The notes under the pieces: model-generated | What the model was told of the DNA's origin: nothing | The model's database searches: none | The model's input: only the letters and a program-made list of their open reading frames with translations | Part shown: positions 33,642 to 45,416 of the stretch, piece after piece | How the letters are laid out: each line of letters opens with the position of its first letter | Position numbering within the stretch: the stretch's first letter is position 1 | Program-made: the position numbers and the translations under genes | NCBI RefSeq assembly: GCF_036884655.1 | Contig: NC_088359.1 | Span: 18,046,501-18,110,500 of the forward strand | Direction of reading: 5' to 3' | DNA from: Musa acuminata AAA Group | Taxonomy: Eukaryota; Streptophyta; Magnoliopsida; Zingiberales; Musaceae | Length of the DNA stretch: 64,000 nt

Positions 33642-34124
33642 TTCTTTTACAATCCTTTCTATTTCATCCTTCTGGAGATATAAATATTGTTATGGCCGAG
33701 TATTTGTTGGAGGTTTGCCTGAAAGAATCATTATATAATGATAATGCCGACGGGTAAGAGGTAGGTTGTACGGTTCGTTAAATATATCTGAAAATTCAGC
33801 AAGCAAAGGAAGTAGGTTTGGATCTTCAAATTGTATTGGCTCTCCCTTAGTTTGCTGCTCAAGTTGTATAAAAAATCTGCTACATGCTTTATGCAAAACC
33901 TTCTCCATTTGTTGTGTGCAAATCGTCGTTATGTCGCCCCCATGTTTCCCGTTCAATATCACATGTTTCTCCTTACTGTAAAATTTCATAATTAGTTGCA
34001 TAAAATTCTAAGAAATATCAGCTAATGTCGTCAACCATTTAATTATGAACATGGCCTTATGATCATCAGGAGGGAGAAGGAAGAAATATGCAATTATCTC
34101 TTGGTCCTGCAGCAATAGTTTCTC
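33642..34124 (-). pseudogene. H PR-RT linker region
   Basis: A frame at 33690-34001 (103 residues) matches the stretch between PR and RT in gypsy element N (landmark I-M-K-F-Y-S-K-E-K, then M-E-K-V-L-H-K). A stop at 33690 and short gaps separate it from both neighbours. Confidence 0.75.
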
Positions 34125-34517
34125 CTACGGGCGCCTACGATAACAATTCAAAATCCGTCCATCGATAACTTTAACATCAAACCTGCTGCAATTCTCAATA
34201 GGTAAGGCCATCTGGATAGTAACCTTACTGTTTATAAAGTTATTAGAATTGCCCGTGTCGATGAGAACAGTGATCAATTGTTGTTTGAGAAGGTCTCCAA
34301 CTTTCATCGTTTCCGGGTTTGAGTAGCCGGCTAGTGCATGTACCGTAACTTCAGTCGGTTGTGGCTCTTCTTCTGCATCTTCTTCTTCATGTTCAAGGCT
34401 CTCTTCTGGATGTTCAATGACCACTTCTTCTATTAGTTCAATCATAAGAAGTCTCCCTTTACTACAACGATGCTCACGGCTCCACGGCTTGTCACAATGC
34501 CAACATAACCCCTTCAC
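34125..34517 (-). pseudogene. H nucleocapsid zinc knuckle and protease
   Basis: A 130-residue frame. It has a zinc knuckle C-W-H-C-D-K-P-W-S-R-E-H-R-C at 5-18, an acidic linker, and the retropepsin active site V-L-I-D-T-G-N-S-N-N-F at about 85-95. A TGA just upstream separates it from gag (34521-35333) in the same frame. Confidence 0.85.
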
Positions 34518-34520
34518 ATA

Positions 34521-35333
34521 TCACTCCCGAAGCTCTTCTCTTGTTAACCTCTTTGGTGTAGAGACTTGGTCAATAGTAGGGGGGGCTGAGGGCTTCAATA
34601 TTACTGGTTGAGGAGCGACCCTAGTCCTCCGAGCTTCATGGTTCAATTGCTCCTCTTGATGTCGTGCGAAAGAGATGGCTGCCATAAGCGTATACGGTTG
34701 TCGCGCTTTAACTTCTCCTCGGATCTCCGGCTTCAAGCCCTCAATGAAGGTCCTCAATAGCTGTTTTTGAGACCAATCATGAGTTTGATTAGATAACCTT
34801 TCAAACCTGGTTTGGTACTCCTGAATGGTGAAAGTTTGTCGGATCTTTGCCAGTTGTCCATCAATATTCTCGTAATCGGTTGGTCTGAAGCGGATCAGCA
34901 GTCCTTCTTTGAATTGTTGCCATGAAAGGACTCCATAAGTATGTTCAAACCAGTCAAACCATTGTATAGCATCCCCTTCAAGATATATAGCTGCAATTTT
35001 CACCATAGATGCATCCGCGATTTTATGGTACTGAAAATATCGCTCCGCGCACGAGATCCAACCAATTGGGTCTCCTTCTACCCATCTAGGGAAGTCCACT
35101 CTTATGCATGGATAGTTGGGGTTGGTCATAGAGCTTCTCCTCTCTTGGAAGTCATATCTTTGGGCTTGGTGTGATTGGGCAAAGCTCTCTCCTTGATATG
35201 ATTTCTTCGGGCTTAGTGGTCGGCCCAATCTGAGTTCGGTAAAGAGCGTCCGAATCTTATCCTCCATTCGTGCCTCCAAGGCTTCGAATTTAGCATTGAT
35301 TGCCTCCTTAGATGCCATAGTATATGCCTCCAA
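34521..35333 (-). CDS. gag: H gag (capsid part)
   Basis: An intact 270-residue frame. Its N-terminal coiled region (E-A-L-E-A-R-M-E-D) is followed by the gypsy gag domain at about 75-215 (V-D-F-P-R-W-V-E-G-D-P, W-I-S-C-A-E-R-Y-F, A-I-Q-W-F-D-W-F, Y-Q-T-R-F-E-R-L). It ends just before the zinc knuckle, so it would lack the nucleic-acid-binding part. Met at 35333 or 35318 could start it. Confidence 0.88.
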   Translation of the reverse strand: MEAYTMASKEAINAKFEALEARMEDKIRTLFTELRLGRPLSPKKSYQGESFAQSHQAQRYDFQERRSSMTNPNYPCIRVDFPRWVEGDPIGWISCAERYFQYHKIADASMVKIAAIYLEGDAIQWFDWFEHTYGVLSWQQFKEGLLIRFRPTDYENIDGQLAKIRQTFTIQEYQTRFERLSNQTHDWSQKQLLRTFIEGLKPEIRGEVKARQPYTLMAAISFARHQEEQLNHEARRTRVAPQPVILKPSAPPTIDQVSTPKRLTREELRE

Positions 35334-36637
35334 ATCTATGATGTTAATGTCTCTCTTTTGTTGTTAGGTTAAAAGCATGTATAGGTTGAGAGAAGTGATG
35401 GTCGAAAGGGTTGGTGGATCGGTGGATGTAGGCTACGATTTAGGCTAGTGTTGTGGCAGTTTTGGGTACAATTTGAGGGTGTGGTTTAGTGGAGTTTTAG
35501 GGCTGTGGATGAAAGTTTTGGATCTGTGGTAGATGGCAGCAAAGGTTTGATAGAAATCAGTGGAAGTTGCAGCAAGTATGAGCTGTCTTGTAAGAGTAGA
35601 ATTATCGTCGAAGAAACAATGGTTTCTCGATGTAATTTCTACCAAAAACTTAAGAGAATTGAGGAGGGAATTGATAGCAAAATCACAGATTATATGACAG
35701 CAAGGATGTCTAATTTAATCAATAGAATTTCAGCAGTATAATAGCAAGAAAATTGGTGCAAGTTGTGATTGTAGAATTCTCGTTGAAAAATTTCAGCGGG
35801 TCACGACAAAAATTTGCAGCAACATAAAATCGTTTTTAGAGATGAATTTCTTGATAAATCAATCTTAGATGGAAGCCAAGATGATCTATGAAGTGTATAA
35901 GAAATTTCATTCAAAAAAGATTGCAAATAGATGGGTTAAGGTAACAATATGCGGCTGAAATTTTTTGCAGCACAGATTTTTAGGTATAGCAGATTGGACA
36001 TAAAAAATCAGTGGTTTATATTGAGAATTTTTTTGTGAAACCAAAGGGAAATCCACTGTTAGGAAGTGTCAAATCTATCATAAAAATTTCGTAGAGATTT
36101 GGATAGAAACAATGTAGTATCAAGATCAAACAAACAGTGCTATGCGGCTGAAATTTTACAGTGCAGATTTTCAAGTATAGCAGATTTGACGTAAAAATCA
36201 ATGGTTTATATTGAGAATTTTTTGAAAAACCAAAGGGAAATCTGCTGTTAGGAAGTGTCAAAGATGTCATAAAAATTTCATAGAAATTTGGATAGAAGAA
36301 GCATAGTAGCAAGATCAAACAGATGGTACTATGCGGCTGGAATTCTGCAATGTATCTTTCGTCGTAGAGATGAAAACTTTGTGACGAAAGGTTTATGCAG
36401 CAAAATAGGAACAGTTTATTTTTTAGATTTTCGAATAAGTATAACTAAATTGCAGCAGCAGTAAGGTAGAAAACCAGAACCCGTTGCAATTCACAGGGAG
36501 ATCAAAGGATGTTCCGTGGTGGTGGAGATGACTGCGGAATTTGGCAACGATCTCTTAAGCAATTGTGGGAATTGCTTTGGGCGATTGTGGAGGGTTGATG
36601 GATGGCTGTGGAAGGGCAGCGAGATGCCAAGAACGCT
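35334..36637 (-). other. H 5' leader with 190-bp tandem repeat
   Basis: A 1.3 kb AT-rich non-coding leader. A unit of about 190 bp, marked by ATGCGGCTG at 35949, 36142 and 36331, is present about twice and contains GGTTTATATTGAGAA and CAAAGGGAAATC blocks. Short frames here have no motif. Confidence 0.75.
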
Positions 36638-36649
36638 GCTCTGATACCA
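36638..36649 (-). promoter_or_regulatory. Primer-binding site of H
   Basis: On the minus strand TGGTATCAGAGC lies 2 bp from the LTR edge at 36652, matching initiator tRNA-Met. Confidence 0.92.
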
Positions 36650-36651
36650 GG

Positions 36652-37085
36652 TGTTAGAACCCTTAAAGATTCTAAACTTGGGGTTGATCTCTTTAGGGGA
36701 TCGGCCTCCTTGGAACTCTATAGGGGTTCCTCCCTCCAAGTTGCTACTCAAAGGCTGTAGAAAAGATTCATCTATTGCTTATGAAAAGAGAAGGAATACA
36801 TGACTATTTATAGGGCTTCTAAACCCTAACTCCTAATAGGACTCCTACTTAAGACTCTTCTAACCAACTCCTAGTAGGACTCCTAGTCAAGACTCCTATT
36901 CCCTTACAACTCCTAATTCTTCTCTAAGAAAATACCTCATACATTAATGCCCCTCTTAATTAGGACTCTCCTAGCTAGAGTCCTAATAGAATGTCCCTCT
37001 CAATTAGGACTCTCCTAGCTAGAGTCCTAACAGTTTTACATGAATGTCCCTCTCAATTAGGACTCTCCAAGCTAGAGTCCTAACA
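36652..37085 (-). repeat. H 5' LTR
   Basis: The partner of 31695-32123, ending CCTAACA followed by target duplication TCGAA. Its outer 125 bp hold three copies of an AGGACTCT/AGAGTCCT hairpin (36962, 37006, 37059), the last forming the LTR terminus itself. Confidence 0.93.
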
Positions 37086-37283
37086 TCGAACCACTATAAA
37101 CTCGGTTTGCATTTACTTTGAGCAATTTACTTTTAGAGAAAATTGCCTCTCGTCCTTACTCTGCTTTCACTACGCTTACAAACAAGCATTGAATTTTAAG
37201 TAATCTTCCGAGTTCAATTTTTATTATGCGAAAGAATTTTGAACCGACATAATTTTATCCGCTGTACTAATTCACCCCCCTAT
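37086..37283 (+). repeat. G: Sirevirus LTR, second part
   Basis: Continues 31186-31694 after H: GGTTTGCATTTACTTTGAGC, then CCGCTGTACTAATTCACCCCCC, as in the U5 ends of E and others. It stops about 30 bp short of the usual CCTAACA end, where minus-strand pol of I begins. Confidence 0.82.
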
Positions 37284-38340
37284 AAGTCTAGTTGTTGTGA
37301 GGTGTAATAAACTACTTATCATACCCCTATAAGTCTTTTGATCAAAACTTTCTCCATCATGGTCCATATCTAATTTTGTGGAAATACTCATTGGTATATT
37401 AATAGCCTTAGCACTATCCATATTAAATCATTTTAATAGATCTAAGACACACTTATTTTGACTAATTAAAGTTTCATCACTTAATTACATAATTTATAGT
37501 CCTTAGAAAAAAGTTAATTCACCCATTCAACTTATTTTGAATTCTTGGCTGATACTTTTGGTAAAGGATTCACATAAAGATTCATTTAAAGAACAAAAAA
37601 TGATATCATTAACATAAATTTGAATAATAAAAAAAATATTTTTAAAATATTTAATAAATAATATGGCATCGACCTTGCCTTTACAAAAATTATTCTTAAT
37701 AAAAAAATAAACTAAGTTTCTCATACCAAGCCTTAGGGGCTTGCTTTAATCAATAGAGAGCCATAAATAACTTATAAACATGATTTGGAAAATAAACGTC
37801 AAATCCGGGTGGTTAATCAAAATAAACTTCTTTGAAATAAAGTCATTAAAAAAAGTATTTTTAACATCCATTTGAAATAACTTCAAATTATTACAATATG
37901 CATAGACAAGAAAAATCCTTATGGTTTCAAGTCTCACTACAAGAGCGAAGGTTTCTTCATAATCGATACCTTCTTCTTAGTTGAAAACTTTGGCCACTAA
38001 TCTAGCCTTGTTTTGAACCTTGATACCAAGTTCATCTTGCTTATTCCTAAGGACCCATTTAGTGCTAATTATAAATTATCACTAGGTCTAAGAACAAGCT
38101 TCCATGCCTTATTTCTCTCAAATTGATTTAACTCCTTTTGCATTGCAATAATCCATGAATCATCTTTTAGAGCTTTGTCAATGCATTTTGGTTCAATTTG
38201 AGACAAAAAGGTAGTATTAGCACAAATGTTTTTAAATGAAGAGCGAGTTTAAACACATTTTGATATATTTTCAATGATTAGCTCATTAGGATGAGCATCT
38301 ATATACTTCTATTTCTTAGATAAGGATTCTTTGGAACATG
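37284..38340 (-). pseudogene. I pol, reverse transcriptase (old Sirevirus)
   Basis: Similar throughout to A RT but with many stops and frame changes. Readable pieces are 37527-37724, where the catalytic motif is Y-V-N-D-I-I with Asn for Asp, and 37746-37937 (Q-M-D-V-K-N-T-F-F). RNase H is missing because the joint with G falls inside pol. Confidence 0.85.
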
Positions 38341-39520
38341 CATCCAAGTTACTTGGAGGAGAATTTTCATTCAAATTTAAAGTATCAAAATCAATATCAT
38401 CATCAAAATTATTTTTCTTAAACTCAGGAAACTCATTAAAAACTACATGGATGCATTCCTCAATGACTAAAGTTCTTTTATTAAAGACATGATAAACTTT
38501 AGAAATAGAGGAATATCTAAGAAATATGCATTCATCGGATTTAGCATCAAATTTTCCTAAGGCATCTTTTTATTTAAAATAAAATATTTACAACCAAAAA
38601 CTTTAAAATATGAAATGATGGGTCTTTTATTATTCCATAATTCATAAGGAGTTTTAGAAAGTAATGGTCTTAAGAGAACCCTGTTCATGACATAGCATAT
38701 CGTGTTAAAGGCTTTGGCTCAAAAATATTTGGATAGGCTATGTTTATTTAACATGGTTCTTGTTATCTCTTGTAAGCTCCTATTTTTTCTCTCAACTACT
38801 TTATTTTGTTGTGGATTTCTTGGAGTAAAGAAATTATGGTCATACCCATTTGACTCATAAAAATCTTGAAAATCATAGTTTTGAAACTCACCACCGTGAT
38901 CATTAAAAATAGACGAAATCATAATACACTTTTTATTTTGAATAAGCTTACAAACTTTAAAAAAATATTTACAGCAATCACTTTCATGAGCCAAGAAGTA
39001 TGTCCAAGTATATCTACTATAATCATTAACAATTACAAAAGCGTATTTACTACCTCCTAGACTTGTTGTATCAATTGGTCTAAATAAATCCATATGGATT
39101 AACTGTAGTGGTTTAAAGGTGTATATTTAATTTTTTGATTTAATATTATTTTTTATTTGTTTACCTAGTTGGCATGCATCACAAACTTTGTATTTGACAA
39201 ATTTAATGATAGGCATTCCTCTAACGAGTACTTTATTTAAAATTTGTCAGATTAGTTTCATGCTAGTATGGCCTAGACTCCTATGCCAAAGCTATGCATC
39301 ATCGTTTAAAGTTGAAAGACAAGTTTCATCATAAAAGTCATCAATATCAATAGTATACATATTATTATTTCTTAAGGCAACCATATAACTATTTTTGTGT
39401 GGTATTTCTATGTTACAAGCATTAGATTCAAATTTGATGATATATCGTTTATCACACAATTGACTAATGCTTAATAGGTTATATTTTAAACAATTTAAAA
39501 ATAAAAAATCTTCAACAAGA
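38341..39520 (-). pseudogene. I pol, integrase
   Basis: The best piece is 38719-39093, with core landmarks M-D-L-F-R-P-I, N-D-H-G-G-E-F (Asn before the second catalytic Asp) and V-E-R-K-N-R. The flanks have frequent stops. Plus-strand T and A excess compared with A suggests long decay of methylated cytosines. Confidence 0.85.
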
Positions 39521-40868
39521 GGTTTAACTTGTTACCTATATTTCCTTTACCAATAATTTTTCCTTTATTGTTGTCTCCGGAGGTGACATATCCTTCGTCT
39601 TGGCTAGTGAGCACAGAGAAATATATTAGATCTTCGATTATGTGCCTTAAGTATCCACTATTAAGGTACCATCTCTTGCTTCTAGCTTTTGATTATAAAT
39701 ATATCTACAAGAAATGGGATTTACTTTTAAGTACCTATTTAACTTTGGGTTCATCATAAATAGACCTACTTATCTTAACTATTAGCATTGAGTTATTTAT
39801 GATTCCTTTAGAAACCCAAACTAATTTGTGTAAGTTTTATTTTTTTAATTGAATATCTACAGGCATAATATCTGAATCTACCACAAAAATTACATATATT
39901 TTCAGGGGAAACATGTAATTTGGGTCCTCTAACAAATATAGTCGACTTTTGTAGAGTGTTGCTACTCACAAAGCTGATTCCTACTTTTCTCTGAACATGA
40001 CCTTTGTTAGCAATTTTAAAATTTTAAATATTTGTTAAATATTTGTTACCAATTTTAAGTATTGCTACTCACAAAGCTGAATAAATATTTGTTACCAATT
40101 TTAAAATTTTCTAATATTTCTTGTAGTAAAATATTTATTTTATTAAGTGAATCTAATTCTTCACACTTAGTGAAAGGAGTTAATATGCAATTATCATGTT
40201 CATTTTTTAATTTTTCAAATTCACTAGCAAGAGAAGCATGATCATTTTTTAACAATTTATATTTTTTACTAACTAATTGAAATTCATCAAATAAGTTATG
40301 AAAGCATTGAGTAATTCATCGTATGATAAAAGAGATTCGTTTGAGTTACATATCTCTTTACCAAATGTCATTAGTGTGTAGTTTACAACTTTATCTTTGT
40401 TGGTTAGCACCTTGTCTTTAGATGCACTAGAATCGTCTCAAGTTATCTTGAGTGCTTTCTTTTTCTTCGGTAGCTTTTTATTCACTTAAGGACATTAATT
40501 TTTGAAGTATCCCATCTTCTTACATTCATAGTATATTATTGTGTCCTTTTTTAGTTCATTTTTATTCTTAGTGTCTTATTTTCTTTTGTCCCTTTTTAAA
40601 TTTTTTTGAAATTTTCTTGTAAGAAGTGCTAAGTCATCATCATCATCACTTGAGTTTTATACCATGTGGTCTTCTTTGGTTCTAAGTGTCATGTCCTTTC
40701 TGTTCTTAGGAAGGTTATTCTTATGTTCATTATATATCATAAATCTAATTTTATAAGTCATTAAAGACCCGATAAGTTCTTCAAGTGGAAAGTTATTCAG
40801 GTTCTTTGCTTCTTATATCACTGTTACTTTTGGATCCCAACTTTTTAAAAGGGATCTTAATATTTTAG
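39521..40868 (-). pseudogene. I gag and protease remnants
   Basis: Sirevirus PR (W-Y-L-N-S-G, Asn for the catalytic Asp, near 39650-39675) and gag, strongly decayed. A TAG at 39705-39707 lies at the same gag/PR codon as the gag stops of A and X. Zinc-knuckle and Lys-rich regions are recognisable near 40440-40540. Element J interrupts gag at 40868. Confidence 0.8.
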
Positions 40869-41264
40869 TGATAGAACCCTTGTAGATTCTAAGCTTGGGG
40901 TTAATTTCTTTAGAGGATCGGCCTCCTTGGAACTCTATATGGGTTCCTTCCTCCAAATTGCTGTTCAAAGGCTGCAGAAAAAATTAATCTATTGCTTAAC
41001 AAAAGAGGATGAATACATGGTTATTTATAGGGCTTCTAAACCCTAACTTCTAATAGGGCTCCTACTCAAGACTCATATTCCATTACAACTCCTCTCCTAA
41101 TAGGACTCCTACTCAATACTCCTATTCCTTTACAACTCCTAGTATTTTTCTAAGAAATAACTTCCTAACCCTAGCCGGTCTCTTCACCTCTTTAATAGGG
41201 GTCGGCTAGGTAGTTTAACATGAATACCTCTCTCTATTAGGACTCTCCTAGCTAGAGTCGTACA
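40869..41264 (-). repeat. J 3' LTR (H-type gypsy)
   Basis: Begins TGATAGAACCC and ends GTCGTACA, related to the H LTR but with only one terminal hairpin (41240-41262). It sits in I gag at TTTTAG. A polypurine tract (minus GAAGAGGGTAGGTC) follows at 41265-41280. Confidence 0.87.
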
Positions 41265-41280
41265 GACCTACCCTCTTCAA

Positions 41281-42400
41281 ATCAGCTTTGTCCTCAAGGC
41301 TAAGATTCCATGAACTCAGGGAACCAGGTCTTCAGCTCCTCATATGATTCTTATGTGGCGTCTTCAAGTGGTAAATTATTCCAATGCACTAATATTTCTG
41401 TAGAGGGACATCGGTGACCCATCATGATCCTATGGTCGAGGATGGCTTGAGGTTGGGCTTGAATAACTCCATCGTCAGTGGTGTTAGGCAATTGGATCTA
41501 GGACGACTCGTGTTCTCTCAACTTGGGCTTCAAGCATGACACATGGAAGACAGGGTGAATTTTGGCATTCTCAAGCAATTTTAGTTTGTACACCATGGCT
41601 CCAATACATTTTGTAATTTGATAGGGCCCATAAAAAATTGAGGATAGCTTCATGGAGGCTGGAGTGTTGATGGAGAGTTTCTTGTATGACTGTAGATAAA
41701 GATAAACCCAATATCCTACTGAAAATTCTCTTTTGCTTCGTCATGTGTCAGCTTGCTACTTTATTCTGGCTTGAGCGGTAGAGAGATTATCCTTTAACAG
41801 TTATAGGAGTTTGTCCCTATCAATCAATTCTTGGTTGACCTGATCTACCTTGGCCGAGCCAATTATATACTTTGGAATCACTAGGGCCGACCGACCATAC
41901 AGTGCTTCATAAGGGGCACATTTTATAGATGAATGATATGTAGTATTATACCACCATTCGGCCCAGGAAGCCATTTTGCCCACTCCTTTGGTCGGTCACT
42001 AGCGAAACACCAAGGGTACAACTCTAAACACCTATTTACCACCTTTGTTTGGTCGTCAGTTTGTGGATGATATGTTGTGCTCATCTTGAGTTTGGTGCCT
42101 TGTAACTGAAATAATTCAGTCCAAAATTTTCTGGTGAAGATCCTGTCACGATCACTTACAATGGACTTTGGCATCCCATGCAATTTAACAATATTTTTCT
42201 ATGAAAATATGGGCAATACTAGCAGTAGTGTAGGGATTTCGCACAGCACGAAAATAAGCATATTTCATAAGTCGATCAACCACCACGAGAATTGTGCTTT
42301 TACCTTTGGAAGGTGGCAGCCCTTCGATGAAGTCCATAGAGATGTCAATACACATCAAGTCCGGTATGGGTAGTGGTTGTAGCTTCCCAAGACTTGCCAC
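41281..42400 (-). pseudogene. J integrase, broken
   Basis: Pieces: 42185-42400 with the first core Asp (M-D-F-I-E-G-L-P), 41923-42183 with the second Asp (V-S-D-R-D-R-I-F) and [11 protein letters not shown], and 41801-41983 with the late block Y-E-A-L-Y-G-R. In-frame stops and frameshifts separate them. The C-terminal part toward 41281 is fragmentary. Confidence 0.83.
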
Positions 42401-42880
42401 TATTTCACCCTTGTGCTGTTGACATACATCACATTATGCCACATATTAAGCAATATATTTTTTCTTCCCTCTCTAATAAAAAGTTTGCTTCACTCTTTTG
42501 TAGGTTCTCAGGAATCCGGAGTGCCCTACTAAAGGTGTGGAGTGCATTTTATAAAGGATGATTTTGATGCAAGAGGAGTCCAGTATAAGCACAATGCGAC
42601 CTTTATAGCGTAGATCTCTCGAATCTCAAGTGTAGTGGGCCATTGCAATTGGATCCTCTAATTTTTTTATGATATTGCTGATCTCTAGATCCTTCTTCCA
42701 TTCTTCCCTAATGTCCTCGAGGAAGCTGGTGGTAGGAAGGGAGATGGATGAAAACTTAGCTTGCTCAGGTAGCTGTGAGAGTGCATCTACAATAACATTT
42801 TTTTTCCCCTTTTTGTAAATAATTTCATAATCAAACCCAAGAAGTTTGGTTACCCATTTTTGCTGCTCAGGAGATAATAT
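42401..42880 (-). pseudogene. J integrase zinc finger and RNase H end
   Basis: The minus strand keeps the Y-K-K-G-K motif region and the H-H-C-C zinc-finger stretch of integrase, with stops. At 42866-42880 it reaches the LINE target duplication. RNase H resumes at 44738. Confidence 0.75.
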
Positions 42881-43108
42881 TTTTTTTTTATAAGTAAAAG
42901 TAAATTGATTTTGTGTAAAGTTTCTACAAATAGCTTTGTCTATACAAGTTATAGACGAAGCTAGGTAACTCGTAGAGTACTCATGCGGTAGTTATGACTA
43001 CACATGCTGTAGACTATAACTCTTAACTGTGGCCAACAAATAAAATTTAAAGTCTAGATATGCCAAGATTTCCTGTGGGTATAACTTTTACCATCATGCC
43101 CAAGATCT

Positions 43109-43534
43109 TTAGCTAATAGTAAAATTGAATTTGATAAAAATATCTTTTTCTCTTTGTGTAAGGTGCTCCATTTTGAGATCGTTCTCCATACATGATCTTG
43201 AGTCTCTAATAATCTCTGTCAAGAGCTGAGCATTGTTTGTGTGTTGACACTCAAAGATTCTGCTACATCGTTCCTTCCACATCCACCAAATAGCGCATTT
43301 GAATATAACCTTTGTCAATTGTGTAAGAGGCAATTTTCTTGAAAAACATTGCATGAGGTCACCTAATTCTTGATGCAAGTTTGGTTGCGGCATTCTATTG
43401 AGTTCGAATCGCTGGAGAATCTCCTTCCATATCCATTTAGTATAGTCACAAGCAAAATAGAGATGGTCAACAGTTTCTTCTTGTTGCATACAAAGGGAGC
43501 ATCGGTTAACATGATGGATACCTCTTCTTTTCAT
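43109..43534 (-). pseudogene. K LINE ORF2 C-terminus, zf-RVT domain
   Basis: A 141-residue frame. C-S-L-C-M-Q-Q-E-E-T-V-D-H-L-Y-F-A-C is the Cys/His zinc block of plant LINE reverse transcriptases, followed by W-x-W-K-E-R. The start Met is not a real initiation site. About 220 bp of 3' untranslated sequence separates it from the poly(A). Confidence 0.88.
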
Positions 43535-43557
43535 ATTGTCTATTGTAGGTAGTTTAT

Positions 43558-44735
43558 TCAGAAGGGCCTGCCATGTACATAAGGAATGTCTCTGTGATCC
43601 CGATCGATCCCATGTCCAATTGCTTGGGAGCCACTTGTTATTTCTTTGCCTAATTTGATTCTATGCGGATGTGGCACTAAATTTGCCATTGTCATGAAGC
43701 CAAATAAGTACATCTGAAGGGTTGTTCCTGATTGGAATAGATGTGATAGTCGGCCAAAGTGGTAACATTTCAGGAGAAATAGGAGTAGGGAGATACTAGG
43801 TACCATTAGCAATGAACTCGGAAACCTTCCAATCTTTGGGAGCCCCAAGGTCTTTTCGTATTCTGTCACCATATAATTGAAATATACTTTTCCCATTCAC
43901 CCAAGGATCGTACCACATATTAGTATTAGTTCCAGTAGAGATTGCGTAAGAAATGTGTTTGATTAGCCAATTCCTTGCCTCTAAAATTCCTTTCCAAGCT
44001 GCAAAGTGGTATGTTCTTGTTGAAATTTCCCAAATTGATTCCTTTGAAAGATACCTAGCAGAAACCCATTGTGACCATAAGAAACATTTGTTTTGCAAAA
44101 GGTCCCACAATTGCTTTACCAAACATGCTTTATTCTAATCTCTAGTATTTCTCAGGTTCAACCCCCCTTCATCTTTCGGTTTGCATATGCTGTCCCAATT
44201 TACCATATGCATTATCTTGTCATTTGTGCCATTCCAGAAGAAGTTTATTAATAACTGTTCAATATCTTGGAGAAGTCCAATAGGCATAAGAAATGCATTA
44301 GACCAATATATAGAGTAAGAGTACAACACCGAACGGATGAGTTCAAGTCGTCCTGCTTTTGAAAGAAGCCTATTTTTCTAGGAGGAAATTCTATTCTTTA
44401 TTTTTTGCAGGATAGGCTAACAGTGGGTTTTGTGAATGCTAGTGGATATGAGTGGGAGACCAAGATATGTAACTGGCAGATTTCCCTCACTAACCCCTAG
44501 GGTATGTGCAATAACATCTTTGTCTTCAATGCAAGGGCTCATGTAGACTTTACTTTTCACATTATTTAATTAAAGGCCAGAAACTATACCAAAATCATTC
44601 AGAATAGTAGCCAGGTTTCTTACTGAAGTTAAATCATTCTGAAGAAAGTTAAGAAGATCATCTGCAAAGATTATATGTGATATATGAATAGGGACAGCAT
44701 GGGGTACCTTAATATTGCCATCAGAGACCGCATAT
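43558..44735 (-). pseudogene. K LINE ORF2, RT end and connection, broken
   Basis: Pieces at 43558-43896, 43796-44122, 44135-44329 and up to 44735 carry the usual plant L1 order: F-A-D-D-L-L RT motif, then L-I-N-F-F-W-N-G and E-G-G-L-N-L-R, then W-Y-D-P-W-V. Stops and frame changes separate them. Confidence 0.85.
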
Positions 44736-44752
44736 TCCTCAGGAGATAATAT

Positions 44753-45416
44753 CTTTTGCTCCAAAAAGTACTTGAGGCTTCTATGGTCCGTTTTAATTTG
44801 AAATCGTCGATCGATCAAGTAGGTTCTCCACTTCATTACTGCGTGCACAATGGCAAGCATCTCCTTATCATATATTGACATATTTTGATGGGAGAGAGAT
44901 AATTCCTTTTTGGTGTATATAAGTGGACGACCATCTTACATGCGAATGGCTCCAATTCTGACTCTATATGCATCGGCCTCAATTATGAAGGGTCGGTTGA
45001 AATCTAGTAGCGCTAGCACCGGCGTCGTTGTCATGGCTGCCTTAAGTTTGTCGAAGGCAACAGAGGCTTTGTCCGACCATTGGAAGGCATTTATTTCAGT
45101 AGAGAAGTGAGGGGTGCATTGATCTTCCCATAGTCCTTAGCAAATTTTTGGTAGTAGCCTGTTAGTCCAAGAAACCCGTGCAATAATTTCACGTTTGTAG
45201 GTTTCGGCCAGCCTTGCATTGCTTCAATTTTTGTTGGGTCTACCATCACTCCTTTTGATATTATGTGTCCAAGGTACTCTAACTTTTTGCTAGAGAAAAC
45301 TGTACTTTGGCTGCTTAATAAAAAGAGTATTCTCCCGAAGGATCATCACAACAACCCGTAAATGCTGAAAGTGAGTCTCAAGAGAAAGGCTGTAAATGAG
45401 AATATTATCGAAAAAT
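44753..45416 (-). pseudogene. J RNase H and RT thumb, up to L insertion
   Basis: After the LINE, the minus strand continues RNase H (K-T-D-H-R-S-L-K-Y-F, Y-D-K-E-M-L-A-I-V-H-A) and the RT connection. It stops inside the RT catalytic region at 45416. The last bases (AAAAT) are the L target duplication, and RT resumes at 60542. Confidence 0.87.

Larger units (their letters stand above)
31695..37085 (-). mobile_element. H: shortened Ty3/gypsy element
   Basis: LTRs 31695-32123 and 36652-37085 with a perfect target duplication TCGAA (31690-31694, 37086-37090). On the minus strand come PBS, long leader, gag, PR, RT, RNase H, an integrase remnant and a polypurine tract. Internal deletions removed the RT catalytic core and most of integrase. 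By eye the LTRs differ by about ten substitutions and small indels in 430 bp. Confidence 0.94.
42881..44737 (-). mobile_element. K: 5'-truncated LINE (plant L1 type)
   Basis: Flanked by a perfect 15-bp duplication CTCAGGAGATAATAT (42866-42880 and 44738-44752). A run of nine T at 42881-42889 is its poly(A) tail on the minus strand. It keeps only the end of RT (F-A-D-D-L-L near 44650), the downstream L1 region and the zf-RVT domain. It is 1.86 kb, so most of the element was lost at insertion by 5' truncation. Confidence 0.93.
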
